Assembly (NCBI GenBank): GCA_017527065.1
Contig: JAFXQO010000036.1
Coordinates: 1-64,000, forward strand
From: Clostridia bacterium
GTDB taxonomy: Bacteria; Bacillota; Clostridia; Christensenellales; Aristaeellaceae
Direction of reading: 5' to 3'
Length of the DNA stretch: 64,000 nucleotides
Below, one piece after another: positions 33,963 through 42,444 of this stretch; position 1 is the stretch's first letter; every line of letters begins with the position of its first letter. The translations under genes and the position numbers were made by a program. The notes beneath the pieces were generated by a model. It was given only the letters and a program-made list of their open reading frames with translations. It was not told where the DNA came from and did not search any database.

Positions 33963-34315
33963 TACCGGAGCCTCCCTTCCACGCCCTTGTAGAGCAGCCC
34001 GGCTTCCAGCAGGATGCCGTAAGCCGTTGGGCAGATCGTGCGCCGGTTGAGCTTACCTGAAAAAGACCCATCCTCAAACGTCATGGAGAAATCTCCAATC
34101 TCAAAGGACTTCGTGCCGTCCGGCAATGGCTGATCGCCCGTTGAGGCCGCGATTGTCTTTTCGTGGTTGATCTGGAAGATCACGGCTCGATTGAACGCCT
34201 CGATTTCGTAGTCCATGCGGGGGATGGATGGGAAGATGTAGGCTTTGACCCTCGGTTCCATGGCGGCGATTTCGTCAGCGGTTGGAGCATCAAATGTTCT
34301 GTGGATATCAGGCAT
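33962..34315 (-). CDS. Head-tail connector protein, hypothetical
   Basis: The 117-residue product lies directly after the capsid gene, where the DNA-packaging adaptor (gp6/gp15 type) is expected. The sequence (EIEAFNRAVIFQINHEKTI, then FEIGDFSMTFED) fits an adaptor, but the family call rests on position as much as on sequence. The ribosome-binding site is weak. Confidence 0.68.
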   Translation of the reverse strand: MPDIHRTFDAPTADEIAAMEPRVKAYIFPSIPRMDYEIEAFNRAVIFQINHEKTIAASTGDQPLPDGTKSFEIGDFSMTFEDGSFSGKLNRRTICPTAYGILLEAGLLYKGVEGRLR

Positions 34316-34336
34316 GTCAAATCACGCTCCAATCAG

Positions 34337-34368
34337 AAAAACAGGGCTGCCCCGGAATGGAGCAGCCC
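34337..34368 (-). terminator. Terminator behind the major capsid gene
   Basis: A ten-base stem with one G-T pair (34344-34353 with 34359-34368) is followed on the minus strand by TGTTTTTCT. It lies ten bases after the capsid stop codon and would partly insulate the connector genes. Confidence 0.8.
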
Positions 34369-34377
34369 ATATGGTCA

Positions 34378-35658
34378 TCAGGCGCCGGTCGCAACGTACT
34401 TGACCGTGATAACCACGGTGTCGCCGTTGTTGACCACGTTCACGGTCTGCGCGGTGTGGCCGTCGCCGGTGGTCGCGGGCAGGCCGACGATGTCAGCCGC
34501 CGAGAAATTGTTGGCGAAGGCGTAGCCGTCCGCGGCGGTCAGGGTGACGGTGGCGGTGTAGACCTTGCTCGCGCCGAAGGTACCGTCCGCGGGGCTCCAC
34601 GCGATGGCCGCGGTGTAGCCGGTGCCGCCGTCGTGGGTCGCCTGAGGCGTGCCATTCTTCGCCGGAGCGGTCACGCTGTACTGCGCCGATTCAATGGCCG
34701 TCAGAGACGAGGGCCGCAGCACGGCGAACGGGTAGCGGGTTTCCGCGGTGGGGTTGACGCGGTTGATGGGGTTGGGGAGAGCCCAACCGGCGCGGAAGGT
34801 CACGCGGAGCGCAACCATGTCCTGCTGCGCCAGGTTGTATACGATCTCCTTGGTGGAGGGGTCCTGAATGACCGCTTCGGTCAGGAGCTTGGTGGAGATG
34901 TCGGTGCGGATCGCCCACACGGCCTGATTCCATTCGCCGCCCAGAAGCAGCACTTCTTCGGGATCCATGATCTCGCTCTTGGGGAACATGGCCTCGGCGC
35001 CGTCCAGCTCGTAGGAGCCCTTGCCCTGGACGCCGTCGCGGTAGGCGGCGCGGCCGAAGATCGGCAGACCGTTGTTGTCGACAGCGCCGCGCAGCATGGA
35101 GCGCATCTTGATCGCGCCGACATATGCGCTGGGCACATAGCCGTCTTCCTCGATAAGGGCTGCCAGACCGTTCTCGCCCAGCAGTTCCTGATAGAGGCTT
35201 GCGCCGTTGACGTGCAGCAGGTAGTTGCCAGCGGCGATAGCGCCGTTGACGATGCCAGCGGGGAAGTTGGCCGGCTTGTTCTCGCCGAAGAACACGGCCT
35301 TGTCCCACGCGGCGCCGATGCCTTCGTCAATGCGAGGCTTCACGTTGGCCCAGATGTCGTACTCGCTGTCATCGAGCACGTTCTCGGGGATCGGCACGAT
35401 GCAGGCGATTTCCTCGGCGTACAGGCGGACATTCTCCCAGGCCATGCTGGTGGTCTTCTTGAAGCCGGTGTCGCCGTCAACGAAGTAGGCCATGGGCAGG
35501 GAGCCGAGAACAGGGATAGACCGGGTCTTGGAGCTCATGTTCGGGAGCCTGCGCATCAGCCGCATGGCGATGGAGCTTTCCGGCACAGACTGCAGGATTT
35601 CCCTGGACTTCTCCTCGGGGATGAGGACTTCAGCGCCGGTACGATCGATGATTGCCAT
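34378..35658 (-). CDS. Major capsid protein (HK97 fold) with C-terminal Ig-like domain
   Basis: The 426-residue protein has the HK97-type order: an N-terminal arm, IPVLGSLPMAYFVDGD, ENVRLYAEEIACIVPIPENVLDD and a C-terminal core ending near residue 320. After that a beta-rich domain of about 95 residues follows (IAWSPADGTFGASKVY, then VTLTAADGYAF), which resembles bacterial surface Ig-like repeats. It may be a head decoration displayed in hundreds of copies. No protease gene or prodomain is obvious. Confidence 0.9.
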   Translation of the reverse strand: MAIIDRTGAEVLIPEEKSREILQSVPESSIAMRLMRRLPNMSSKTRSIPVLGSLPMAYFVDGDTGFKKTTSMAWENVRLYAEEIACIVPIPENVLDDSEYDIWANVKPRIDEGIGAAWDKAVFFGENKPANFPAGIVNGAIAAGNYLLHVNGASLYQELLGENGLAALIEEDGYVPSAYVGAIKMRSMLRGAVDNNGLPIFGRAAYRDGVQGKGSYELDGAEAMFPKSEIMDPEEVLLLGGEWNQAVWAIRTDISTKLLTEAVIQDPSTKEIVYNLAQQDMVALRVTFRAGWALPNPINRVNPTAETRYPFAVLRPSSLTAIESAQYSVTAPAKNGTPQATHDGGTGYTAAIAWSPADGTFGASKVYTATVTLTAADGYAFANNFSAADIVGLPATTGDGHTAQTVNVVNNGDTVVITVKYVATGA

Positions 35659-35698
35659 ATAGAATCACTTTCCTTTCCGCAGTTGGGTCGAATGGGTT

Positions 35699-36280
35699 TT
35701 ACACGCTTCTGCCGGCAGCAGCGCGAATGGCCGCGTTGACGGCGCTGTTGCCGCTGCCACCGGAGCCGCCGATGTTCTGAGATCCGTCAAAGCCGCCGTT
35801 TCCGCCCTGATCGTCATCAGCGAGGTATGGATACGATTTCTTAATCGCTTCAGCTTGCTCAGACAGGCCGATGAGTTTACCATCCTGTTCGGTGATCTTG
35901 TCCTGCTGCAGCAGAGGCACGATCACGTTCACATCCTTGAAGTGCATCCCGCGCAGATCTTCCTTGATGCGGTAATCTTTGTGAATGGCCGCGATCTTGT
36001 TGTCACGCTCGGTGATGTCGGCCTGCAGCTGCGTGATCTGAGCATTCAGGGCATCCACATTTCCACCGGCAGCTTTCGCCGCGGCAAGCTGTGTGGTCAG
36101 GTCATTGACCTGGGTGGTGAGGGCTTTCACGGTGTTGCGCTCGGTGTCGAACTTGTTCTTGGGAATGTAGGAGCCGTCCGCGATATTCGCCAGCGTCAGG
36201 CCGGTTGCATTCTGGAGTTTGGCTTCCACCTGGGAATAGAGATCGTCACCGAGAAAGGGCTTCAAAAACGTAAGGTCCAT
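35699..36280 (-). CDS. Capsid scaffold protein (Phage_GP20 type)
   Basis: The start at 36280 follows AAGGAGG; a longer frame upstream lacks a site. The 193-residue product begins LTFLKPFLGDDLYSQVEAK, then has a coiled coil (LTTQVNDLTTQLAAAKAAG to about residue 110) and a Gly-rich stretch near the C-terminus. It guides shell assembly and lies just before the capsid gene. Confidence 0.88.
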   Translation of the reverse strand: MDLTFLKPFLGDDLYSQVEAKLQNATGLTLANIADGSYIPKNKFDTERNTVKALTTQVNDLTTQLAAAKAAGGNVDALNAQITQLQADITERDNKIAAIHKDYRIKEDLRGMHFKDVNVIVPLLQQDKITEQDGKLIGLSEQAEAIKKSYPYLADDDQGGNGGFDGSQNIGGSGGSGNSAVNAAIRAAAGRSV

Positions 36281-36370
36281 GAGTTTTCCTCCTTGTAATC
36301 GTTGTTTCTGCTTTGAGTTGTTGGCGGGCTCTCTCCCGCTTGGCAGACCCCTGAGAACCTCAGAGGCAGG

Positions 36371-36408
36371 CAAAACAAGAAGGGCTGCCGCATGATGCGA
36401 CAACCCTT
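36371..36408 (-). terminator. Terminator before the scaffold gene
   Basis: A 14-base stem with G-T pairs (36380-36393 with 36395-36408) is followed on the minus strand by CTTGTTTTGCC. It separates the small genes after the MuF protein from the scaffold-capsid unit, leaving about 90 bases of leader for the latter. Confidence 0.68.
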
Positions 36409-36428
36409 GATGTGCGTATGGTGGTTTG

Positions 36429-36683
36429 TTACTTCGCCTTTGCCTCAGAGAGGATCATCGGCAGAGAAGCGTCGGAGAGGGCCAGGTTCAGGTCATGAAG
36501 GAATTCCACCATGGCCTCCTGAACGTCTGCGGCGTTCGCCATGTAGCCCTCCTGGTCGATCACGTCCACCATCAAATTGACATTGCGCTGGGTGAAGGTG
36601 GCGTTGAAGGCCACGACTTCGCGGCCATTTCCATCGCAGAGCACGGTCCTAGTGGAGCGGCTGCTATTCTGCTTAGCGTACAT
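36429..36683 (-). CDS. Hypothetical small phage head-region protein
   Basis: The 84-residue product (NSSRSTRTVLCDGNGREVV, then VQEAMVEFLHDLNLALSD) starts at 36683 behind AGGAAGGAG. It overlaps the gene before it by 11 bases. No family is recognised. As one of two small genes behind the toxin-like minor capsid gene it is a possible immunity protein, but it could equally be a structural accessory. Confidence 0.68.
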   Translation of the reverse strand: MYAKQNSSRSTRTVLCDGNGREVVAFNATFTQRNVNLMVDVIDQEGYMANAADVQEAMVEFLHDLNLALSDASLPMILSEAKAK

Positions 36684-36903
36684 TGGTTTCTCCTTCCTGC
36701 GCTGCCTCAATCTGCTGCCGCAGCGTGGCATATGCGCTTTCGATGTCCTTGGCTTTGATTGTGTCCCTGGTGAAGTTGCGGAACAGATCGGCCTGACAGG
36801 TTTTGAAATGTGCGTCGGCCGCCTCGATGTTGGTATACACCGTCAGCAGGTCTTCGGCCTGTTTGACCGTCAGCTCGATCTTTTTTGCCGCCTTTGCCGC
36901 CAT
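36673..36903 (-). CDS. Hypothetical small helical protein
   Basis: The 76-residue product (KKIELTVKQAEDLLTVYTNIE shows the helical character) starts at 36903 behind AAGGGGGTG. It lies 134 bases after the toxin-like minor capsid gene. No known domain. Either an immunity candidate or a head accessory protein. Confidence 0.68.
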   Translation of the reverse strand: MAAKAAKKIELTVKQAEDLLTVYTNIEAADAHFKTCQADLFRNFTRDTIKAKDIESAYATLRQQIEAAQEGETNVR

Positions 36904-36953
36904 AGCGATCACCCCCTTTCGCGGGTCGTTTGTGAATATCTCGACAGAATGGG

Positions 36954-36982
36954 TTGACATAAAAGTGGCTATGTGGTAATAT
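36954..36982 (+). promoter_or_regulatory. Plus-strand consensus promoter inside the minus-strand head operon
   Basis: TTGACA (36954-36959), a 17-base spacer and TAATAT (36977-36982) form a strong sigma-A promoter pointing against the surrounding genes. A second possible -10 (TATAAT, 36980-36985) overlaps it. Confidence 0.72.
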
Positions 36983-36989
36983 AATAAAT

Positions 36990-37048
36990 AAAGATGAGTT
37001 TGCACCTGATTACCCATTGGTTTGAAGATGTGAACTTCATCTTTTTTT
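36990..37048 (+). ncRNA. Putative small plus-strand RNA with intrinsic terminator
   Basis: From the promoter at 36954 transcription would start near 36990 and reach a stem formed by AAGATG and CATCTT, or a longer pairing of AAAGATGAGTT with AACTTCATCTTT, followed by seven T (37042-37048). The RNA of about 60 bases covers the stop codon of the MuF/toxin-like gene from the opposite strand. No reading frame with a start site fits inside. It could be an antisense regulator of the toxin-like gene. Confidence 0.5.
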
Positions 37049-38605
37049 ATATCCCAACGCTTTCACATATTCGCCATTGTGGAATATGACGACATCACAG
37101 TCTTCTTTTGCCGATCTTTCAATTCGCCTCAGAACGATATCCTGATAGCGGTCAAAATCTGTTCCTGTGTTGTCAATGATCAAATTCCCATGATAAGTGG
37201 CGATTTGTTCAAGCCCTTTTCTGGTCTGGGTATCGATCGATGTTGACGATGATGAACTCTTTATTTCCCAGTTCTTCTCATGCCACACAATATCTGGTTT
37301 CGTAACCATCCCAACATTGTTGACATGCCTAATATCCCCACCTATCGCACGCACAAGCTGATCAGCAATTCTTGTTTCATGCCCTTTGGAAGGATCAGAA
37401 TAGCCTGGGTCGCTTGATATGGAACCAACTCCAGGCGTGGATTCTTTGGCATATAGAGCAGATATGTCTGTGAAGTGCCTTCCGAATTCGCTTTTCTCTC
37501 TGGCACGATGCCGGTACATGTAATTGGTCTTCGGCTGGCTGTCGATCAGATCATCAAGGGCTTGCGTCCACTCTTTGACCTTGTTTTGCGCCATCATCTT
37601 CTGCTGCGCTGTCTGAGCCACGATGGCCCGATCCTTGTACTTCCTGATCTGCCGCTCCATGTACCGTTGCTGACTCCGCGCGGTATACTCTTGACTGGGC
37701 GGTTGAATTTCCCGCGGGGAATCACGGAAGCCACCGGCCGGCGCATGGGATATGCCAGGGTAATACGTGGTAATGCCGTGAACACATCTCGGATGGAAAA
37801 CACCTTCATCTTCGGCTTCAGTCAACGAGGGATAGTCGCTGTTCTCGCCGGATACGGAAACGATCACGCCTTCCCATGCCGTGCATATGGGGCATGAGCC
37901 GGCGTGACCGTCAATGACTGCCAGATCGAATCCGTAGGACTGCATTGTGTCGACATAGCTGGACAGCGTGGCCCGCTCGATGGCCGTCAGCGTCGCCATC
38001 TCCGCGTAATTCTCCAGTGTCCAGTGGTGCCCACCTCGGTCGATGAATCCGGTGATGCCCTGGTCGGCGAACATCCGAAGCGCTTCGCCGACCGCCTGCC
38101 GCGCCGTCATGACGCCCGTCGCCATTTCAGACGACACCGCGCCGATCACGTCCGCGTATCGATCCTCGAATTGACGGAGGATGCGGCGCTCTGCCGCGTT
38201 CAGGCTGTTGTTCAAATCAGCCAGGATGTAGGCTGCCTTCTGGCTGTTCGGGCTGATGTGCGCGGTACTGCCCAGCATGGCCTGCATGTCGCTGTGGAAT
38301 TTCTGACTGCCAGTCATCGCCGCTCTGTCGGCCAATCCATCAAGGAGACTCTGCCGTTCTTTTCTGGCATCGGCCAGATCGCGCTCAATCTGAGCCTTCG
38401 CTGCGCTCACTTCGCTGGCTTTCTTTTCCGCCCAGCCATATCGGGTGATACCTCTGCTCACCTTGTTCGCTACAGTTTCCAGCATGCGCGTCTGAGCGCG
38501 GTCGTATATGGTGGCAAGTCCTTCGGCGATATCCTGGATTTCCTGTTCGGTCAGCGGTGATACCCGATGGCCGTCGAGCCCTGTATTGTAGCCATAACCA
38601 GCCAC
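37037..38605 (-). CDS. MuF-type minor capsid protein with C-terminal CdiA-like nuclease domain
   Basis: The 522-residue protein has an N-terminal Phage_min_cap2/MuF region. It includes TIYDRAQTRMLETVANKV, a central helix bundle, and the Cys pairs of SCPICTAWEG and FHPRCVHGITTYYPG near 235-280. A linker with repeated basic residues follows. The last 130 residues differ: ETRIADQLVRAIGGDI, KPDIVWHEKNWEIKSS and GTDFDRYQDIVL match the PD-(D/E)xK-like CdiA C-terminal tRNase type, with Asp and Glu-x-Lys as likely catalytic residues. MuF proteins travel in the virion, so the domain could enter cells with the DNA. The nuclease call is tentative. Confidence 0.82.
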   Translation of the reverse strand: MAGYGYNTGLDGHRVSPLTEQEIQDIAEGLATIYDRAQTRMLETVANKVSRGITRYGWAEKKASEVSAAKAQIERDLADARKERQSLLDGLADRAAMTGSQKFHSDMQAMLGSTAHISPNSQKAAYILADLNNSLNAAERRILRQFEDRYADVIGAVSSEMATGVMTARQAVGEALRMFADQGITGFIDRGGHHWTLENYAEMATLTAIERATLSSYVDTMQSYGFDLAVIDGHAGSCPICTAWEGVIVSVSGENSDYPSLTEAEDEGVFHPRCVHGITTYYPGISHAPAGGFRDSPREIQPPSQEYTARSQQRYMERQIRKYKDRAIVAQTAQQKMMAQNKVKEWTQALDDLIDSQPKTNYMYRHRAREKSEFGRHFTDISALYAKESTPGVGSISSDPGYSDPSKGHETRIADQLVRAIGGDIRHVNNVGMVTKPDIVWHEKNWEIKSSSSSTSIDTQTRKGLEQIATYHGNLIIDNTGTDFDRYQDIVLRRIERSAKEDCDVVIFHNGEYVKALGYKKR

Positions 38606-38620
38606 CGTTCACGCCTCCCG

Positions 38621-40147
38621 TTATTCGATTTCTTTCTGGTCCTTTCCCTTATTCGGAGGATTACCATCATCGTGATAATCGCCATCGAGCGTATTGGCAG
38701 CGCCGGTAGAAATGCCGTTTTCCCTCATGATCTTGGCAACTTCTTCTGCCACCTGCTTCTTGGACCAGTCCGGATGCAGCATGGCAACCTTGACCTCCGT
38801 TGAAGCAGCCACGGCGCTGTGCAGCAGGTTTACCGCAGAAGACGTGGTTGAGAGATCATTGGCCATGTTGTCAGCGAAATGCACCTTGACATCATGCTTC
38901 GCATCGCTACCGGCTCTAGGGTAGAGGGCGGCGTCCAGATGGATCATGGAGGTCATGATTTTTTCGAGGCCTGCCCGCCAATAGGCGATCTTCTTCCCCC
39001 GCGTGTTGTAGGACTTTTTCTCCCGGATGCGCAGCGCTGTTCCGCTCTGCGCCAGCCCCTCGATGTTCAGGCCGAAGGTCTGCGGGGCATATCCTGCTTC
39101 GGATACGATATTGCGAATGAGATCGGCAGCCGTGGCCGCGTGTTCCGCGGATCGAATCTCGAACTGGCTGGGCGTGATGGGATTGCCGTTATCATGCTGA
39201 GGATCAATATCCAGGGCGACGAGTGTCTCCACATCTTCATCGAATTCGTAGGTGTACGAATTGCCATCGAACATGTCCTTGTTCTTGCGCCGCAGGTATT
39301 CGCCGGGGACGATCAAACGGGCCTTTGCGAGGCGAATGTCTCTCATCCAGCTCGAATATGTCTCATCCAGAGAATCCATCATGCCGCGCAGGCCGTCGAA
39401 GTCGCTTCGACCATGCTGCGACGAGCGATCGAGGCGATTGGGCCTGATGTTTGGAATATGGACGGAGAGCATGTCCTGCACCGGCGCTTTGATTTCCGGA
39501 GAGAATCCGAGTCCTTTGAGTGCGCTTGCCGGAGCCAGATTCCCCAGGGAATCACCGTTGCCTGTAAAGACGGCCATTTGGATTTTGCCGCGTTCATACC
39601 GCTCGTAGATGCGAATGACGGCACTGCCTCCCGTCACTGTGTCGTCGCGCAGGACGGAAAAGAAATGGATACACATGAGTTGTCCCAGTCTGTATTCCGG
39701 CCATGCGGCGTCACCCTGCGTAATGGTGAGGATGGGATGATCCAGATCGCGGCGCCAGTTCAGCTTCAGGTATACATCGCCCAGCACCGCACAGGATTCC
39801 GCCGCCTCGTTGAGCAGGCTGTGCACGTTGTTTTCGGTGATGAGCTTTTCCAACCGCTGTTGGTGTTTATCGCAGTCGCTTTCCGTTTTCTCATCATAGC
39901 AGGTCAGGCGAGGCGCCTCCGAGAACAGCAGGTCCGCGCTGGTGGCGGCGATGTCCGCGGCAATCGGCACATGAATCCGGCATTTTCCGTTTCGGTTCCA
40001 GAAGGAGCCAGTGGATGCCGTATTCACCAGGGAAAAGAAATCGCCGCTATAGAGTGCGGCGTATTGTCTGTAATACTTTTCACGATAATCAAGAAGCGCT
40101 TTCCACGCCTGATGAGGCGAGAGAAACGCCGAAATAGCCTTCGCCAT
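38621..40147 (-). CDS. Portal protein (SPP1 gp6-like)
   Basis: The 508-residue protein has the Phage_prot_Gp6 pattern: YREKYYRQYAALYSGD at the start, a clip/stem region with RLAKARLIVPGEYLR, and SGTALRIREKKSYNTRGKK near residue 390. Twelve copies form the channel through which DNA enters the head. It lies between the terminase and the MuF gene, as usual. Confidence 0.93.
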   Translation of the reverse strand: MAKAISAFLSPHQAWKALLDYREKYYRQYAALYSGDFFSLVNTASTGSFWNRNGKCRIHVPIAADIAATSADLLFSEAPRLTCYDEKTESDCDKHQQRLEKLITENNVHSLLNEAAESCAVLGDVYLKLNWRRDLDHPILTITQGDAAWPEYRLGQLMCIHFFSVLRDDTVTGGSAVIRIYERYERGKIQMAVFTGNGDSLGNLAPASALKGLGFSPEIKAPVQDMLSVHIPNIRPNRLDRSSQHGRSDFDGLRGMMDSLDETYSSWMRDIRLAKARLIVPGEYLRRKNKDMFDGNSYTYEFDEDVETLVALDIDPQHDNGNPITPSQFEIRSAEHAATAADLIRNIVSEAGYAPQTFGLNIEGLAQSGTALRIREKKSYNTRGKKIAYWRAGLEKIMTSMIHLDAALYPRAGSDAKHDVKVHFADNMANDLSTTSSAVNLLHSAVAASTEVKVAMLHPDWSKKQVAEEVAKIMRENGISTGAANTLDGDYHDDGNPPNKGKDQKEIE

Positions 40148-40153
40148 TGGTGT

Positions 40154-40330
40154 TCACCTTTCTTTCTTCCTTCGCCTCGTCGCGGCGTTGTAAAACCCTT
40201 TCTCAATTCTCTTGGCCTTGCTCGCACGCTCATTCGATTCGCTGCGCCACTTCGCGTAAGCGATGTACTCCTCACACTTCGCGTGGCAGCCAACTACCAG
40301 TCGCATACATCCATAACATGGTGGATTCAC
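40154..40330 (-). CDS. Small Cys/His-rich protein between terminase and portal
   Basis: Translation most likely begins at GTG 40330, 14 bases after the terminase stop, behind CAGGGATG. The 58-residue product has PPCYGC and GCHAKCEEY, four Cys and one His spaced like a metal site, then a basic tail. Small proteins of this pattern commonly occupy this position in clostridial phages; their job is unknown. Confidence 0.7.
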   Translation of the reverse strand: MNPPCYGCMRLVVGCHAKCEEYIAYAKWRSESNERASKAKRIEKGFYNAATRRRKKER

Positions 40331-40344
40331 AGAACATCCCTGCC

Positions 40345-41655
40345 TCAGATCAAATATCTCATCAGCGGGTAGAACGAATACTCCGCGCTGTCCAGGCAGT
40401 CGATAGGGTAACTGCCGTCGTCCAGCCGCACCCACTCGCCCTTGGCGTATTCCTCCGGCACCCATGTCGCCATCTGGTACGCCTCATGCCATTTCGTCAT
40501 GTTCTCGCAGATTTTGTATCGCCCCTGGACAAACAGCGTCTCGGCCAGTTCGATGCGAGGCAGGATTCCGTCCGATTTGTCGGTGCTGCGCACGGCGAAC
40601 TTGCTCAGGCGCGCGGCGTCCAGAGCGTTCTTCAGCGCCCGGACGAACAGCTTTGCCGCGCTGTCCACGTAGATCGTGCCGATGAACGGATAGACCGTTG
40701 TCCACGGCATCAGCCAGCGCACGATTTCCAGCGCGTAGGTAGCCTCGTCCATCTTGTCGTTCATGCCCTGCTTGTGATAATATCCGTCGATATGACAGAG
40801 CGTCTTGTATCCGCGCGTGAGGCCAGTCAGTGTGGCAGCCGTCGCGTCTGTGCCGCCGACGTCAACGCCTACGGTCAGCTCGACAAACTGCTGCTGTCTC
40901 AACCATTCCCGCGTGACGGCCACGTCGTCGTAGTGGTATGCGCCGTATATGCGGCCGCTGGCGGAGGTGCGCAGGCCGAGGATGTCCCGCGAGTACCAGA
41001 TGCTCCCCTTGTCATAGGTCTTCAGCAGCGTTTGCAGCTTCTCCGTAGAGATGGACAGATTGTCGAGCACCGTGAAGTGCTCGTAATTGTAGCCGGTGAC
41101 GGTTCCCGCGGCCGCTTCCCGGTCATAGAAGTCCAGTATTTCCTGATAGAACCAGTGGCTCGGCGGCATAGGGTTCAGGTCGAAGAAGATCTTCCGGTTA
41201 TGGCTGGACAGTGTTCTGGTGAACACTTCCTTGATGAAGTCCGGGTGACACTCGTTCGCTTCGGTTACGTAGACACTACCGTACGTCTGCCCTTTGATCT
41301 TCGCCGCTGACAGCTTGTCGCCGCCGCCACTGATGAGGACGATCTTCTCGCCTGTCCGCGTGCGGATGAAAAGCGCGTCGCGGTCTTCGTACTGGCCTTC
41401 GCGGCACCGGCCCTTGAAGATCCATTTGAGGCCGAAGCCGTCGCTGTCGATGATGTTCAGTTTTGCGGCTGAAATGGAAACGCCTGCGGCCAGGTGCAGT
41501 TTGTCAGGATGATCCTCTAAGCAGGCGGCCCAGGCGATGAGGTTGATGACGTTTTTGCCGGCGCGCTTTCCACCTTCCGCCACGTTCAGCCAGCAGCGGT
41601 CGGAGCGTTCTATGTACTGGCACTGTTTCGCCGTAAGCGGCGCGTACTCAGCCAT
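40345..41655 (-). CDS. Terminase large subunit (Terminase_3 type)
   Basis: The 436-residue motor-nuclease has an N-terminal ATPase with EGGKRAGKN as Walker A and YGSVYVTEANE as Walker B. Its C-terminal nuclease starts with VGVDVGGTDA and has VDSAAKLF further on. ATG 41655 is chosen because AGGTG lies before it and it overlaps the small subunit stop. It cuts and packs concatemeric DNA through the portal. Confidence 0.94.
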   Translation of the reverse strand: MAEYAPLTAKQCQYIERSDRCWLNVAEGGKRAGKNVINLIAWAACLEDHPDKLHLAAGVSISAAKLNIIDSDGFGLKWIFKGRCREGQYEDRDALFIRTRTGEKIVLISGGGDKLSAAKIKGQTYGSVYVTEANECHPDFIKEVFTRTLSSHNRKIFFDLNPMPPSHWFYQEILDFYDREAAAGTVTGYNYEHFTVLDNLSISTEKLQTLLKTYDKGSIWYSRDILGLRTSASGRIYGAYHYDDVAVTREWLRQQQFVELTVGVDVGGTDATAATLTGLTRGYKTLCHIDGYYHKQGMNDKMDEATYALEIVRWLMPWTTVYPFIGTIYVDSAAKLFVRALKNALDAARLSKFAVRSTDKSDGILPRIELAETLFVQGRYKICENMTKWHEAYQMATWVPEEYAKGEWVRLDDGSYPIDCLDSAEYSFYPLMRYLI

Positions 41656-42301
41656 TGGAATCACCTGCCGTCTGTTCGGTGGACGCTGCGGTCTCCACGT
41701 CCTCCATGGTTCTGTCGGGGAGCGGATGCCGGATCAGCTCAGCCAAAGACACCATGCGGTCGTTGAAGGTGTCGATGTCCTCGTCTCCGCCGCCCTGCTT
41801 CTTCTGGAAGTCAAAGCGTTCCTGGGCGTGCTTCGACGCGGCGTCGATGCCGAGCATCCTTGCCAAGGCGGCCATGGATCGCGCGATAGATTCCAGGTCA
41901 TTGGTGAATGTGGAATGCAGTGGAACGTCGCGTTCCACGCCGTTCACTTTGATCTTCTTGACTTCTACTGTTTCGCGCACGGTCTTTGTGCCGACGCCAT
42001 CGGGATAATTCTGTATGTTTTGAAGAAGCTTCTCGTATACCGCCAGTGCGGCCCGACTTTGCATCTGCAGTAGGCGGGCTGCTGTGTCGGCTTGAATATC
42101 GGCGGTTTTTTCCACCAGCTTTTCAGCTGCTTTCCCTTCACGCGCCTTGCGGAGTTCCGTCCACTTTTCCAATTGTGCCCGGCGCTCGATGGTTGACAGG
42201 GAAACGCCATACTTATCAGCGAGTTTCTGCTGGGAGATGCCGCCTCGGATATACTCTGCTTTTATCTTCTTCCAATTCGGGCCGTCGCGTGTCTGCGCCA
42301 C
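41648..42301 (-). CDS. Terminase small subunit
   Basis: The 217-residue product starts at GTG and has an N-terminal HTH (YIRGGISQQKLADKYGVS, then STIERRAQLEKW) followed by an oligomerisation region. It recognises the packaging site and hands the DNA to the large subunit. It overlaps that gene by eight bases. Confidence 0.92.
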   Translation of the reverse strand: MAQTRDGPNWKKIKAEYIRGGISQQKLADKYGVSLSTIERRAQLEKWTELRKAREGKAAEKLVEKTADIQADTAARLLQMQSRAALAVYEKLLQNIQNYPDGVGTKTVRETVEVKKIKVNGVERDVPLHSTFTNDLESIARSMAALARMLGIDAASKHAQERFDFQKKQGGGDEDIDTFNDRMVSLAELIRHPLPDRTMEDVETAASTEQTAGDSNG

Positions 42302-42444
42302 ATCACCACCTCATTCGTTATTGATTGGCCATCAGGCCAGTTGCAACGGGTCTCACGCTAGATGCACCGGCAAAGACTGTTTCCCCATAGGGTTTAATGG
42401 AAAGCGCCGGGAGAGCCGTTTCGGGCTCGCCCAGCGCATAGACG
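42302..42444 (-). other. Gap before the small terminase gene with a start-less open frame
   Basis: A stop-free frame at about 42318-42450 would encode LSIKPYGETVFAGASS and related sequence, ending in TAA, but lacks a start codon in its own frame. ATG TTT AAA at the end of the preceding gene would enter it after loss of one A or a +1 shift. It may be a frameshifted small gene or chance. The packaging (cos or pac) site could also lie here. Confidence 0.35.

Noticed and set aside
40024..40465. Longer version of the small Cys-rich gene starting inside the terminase gene
   Set aside because: The upstream part is a terminase shadow; the GTG at 40330 is the first start with a suitable site after the terminase stop.
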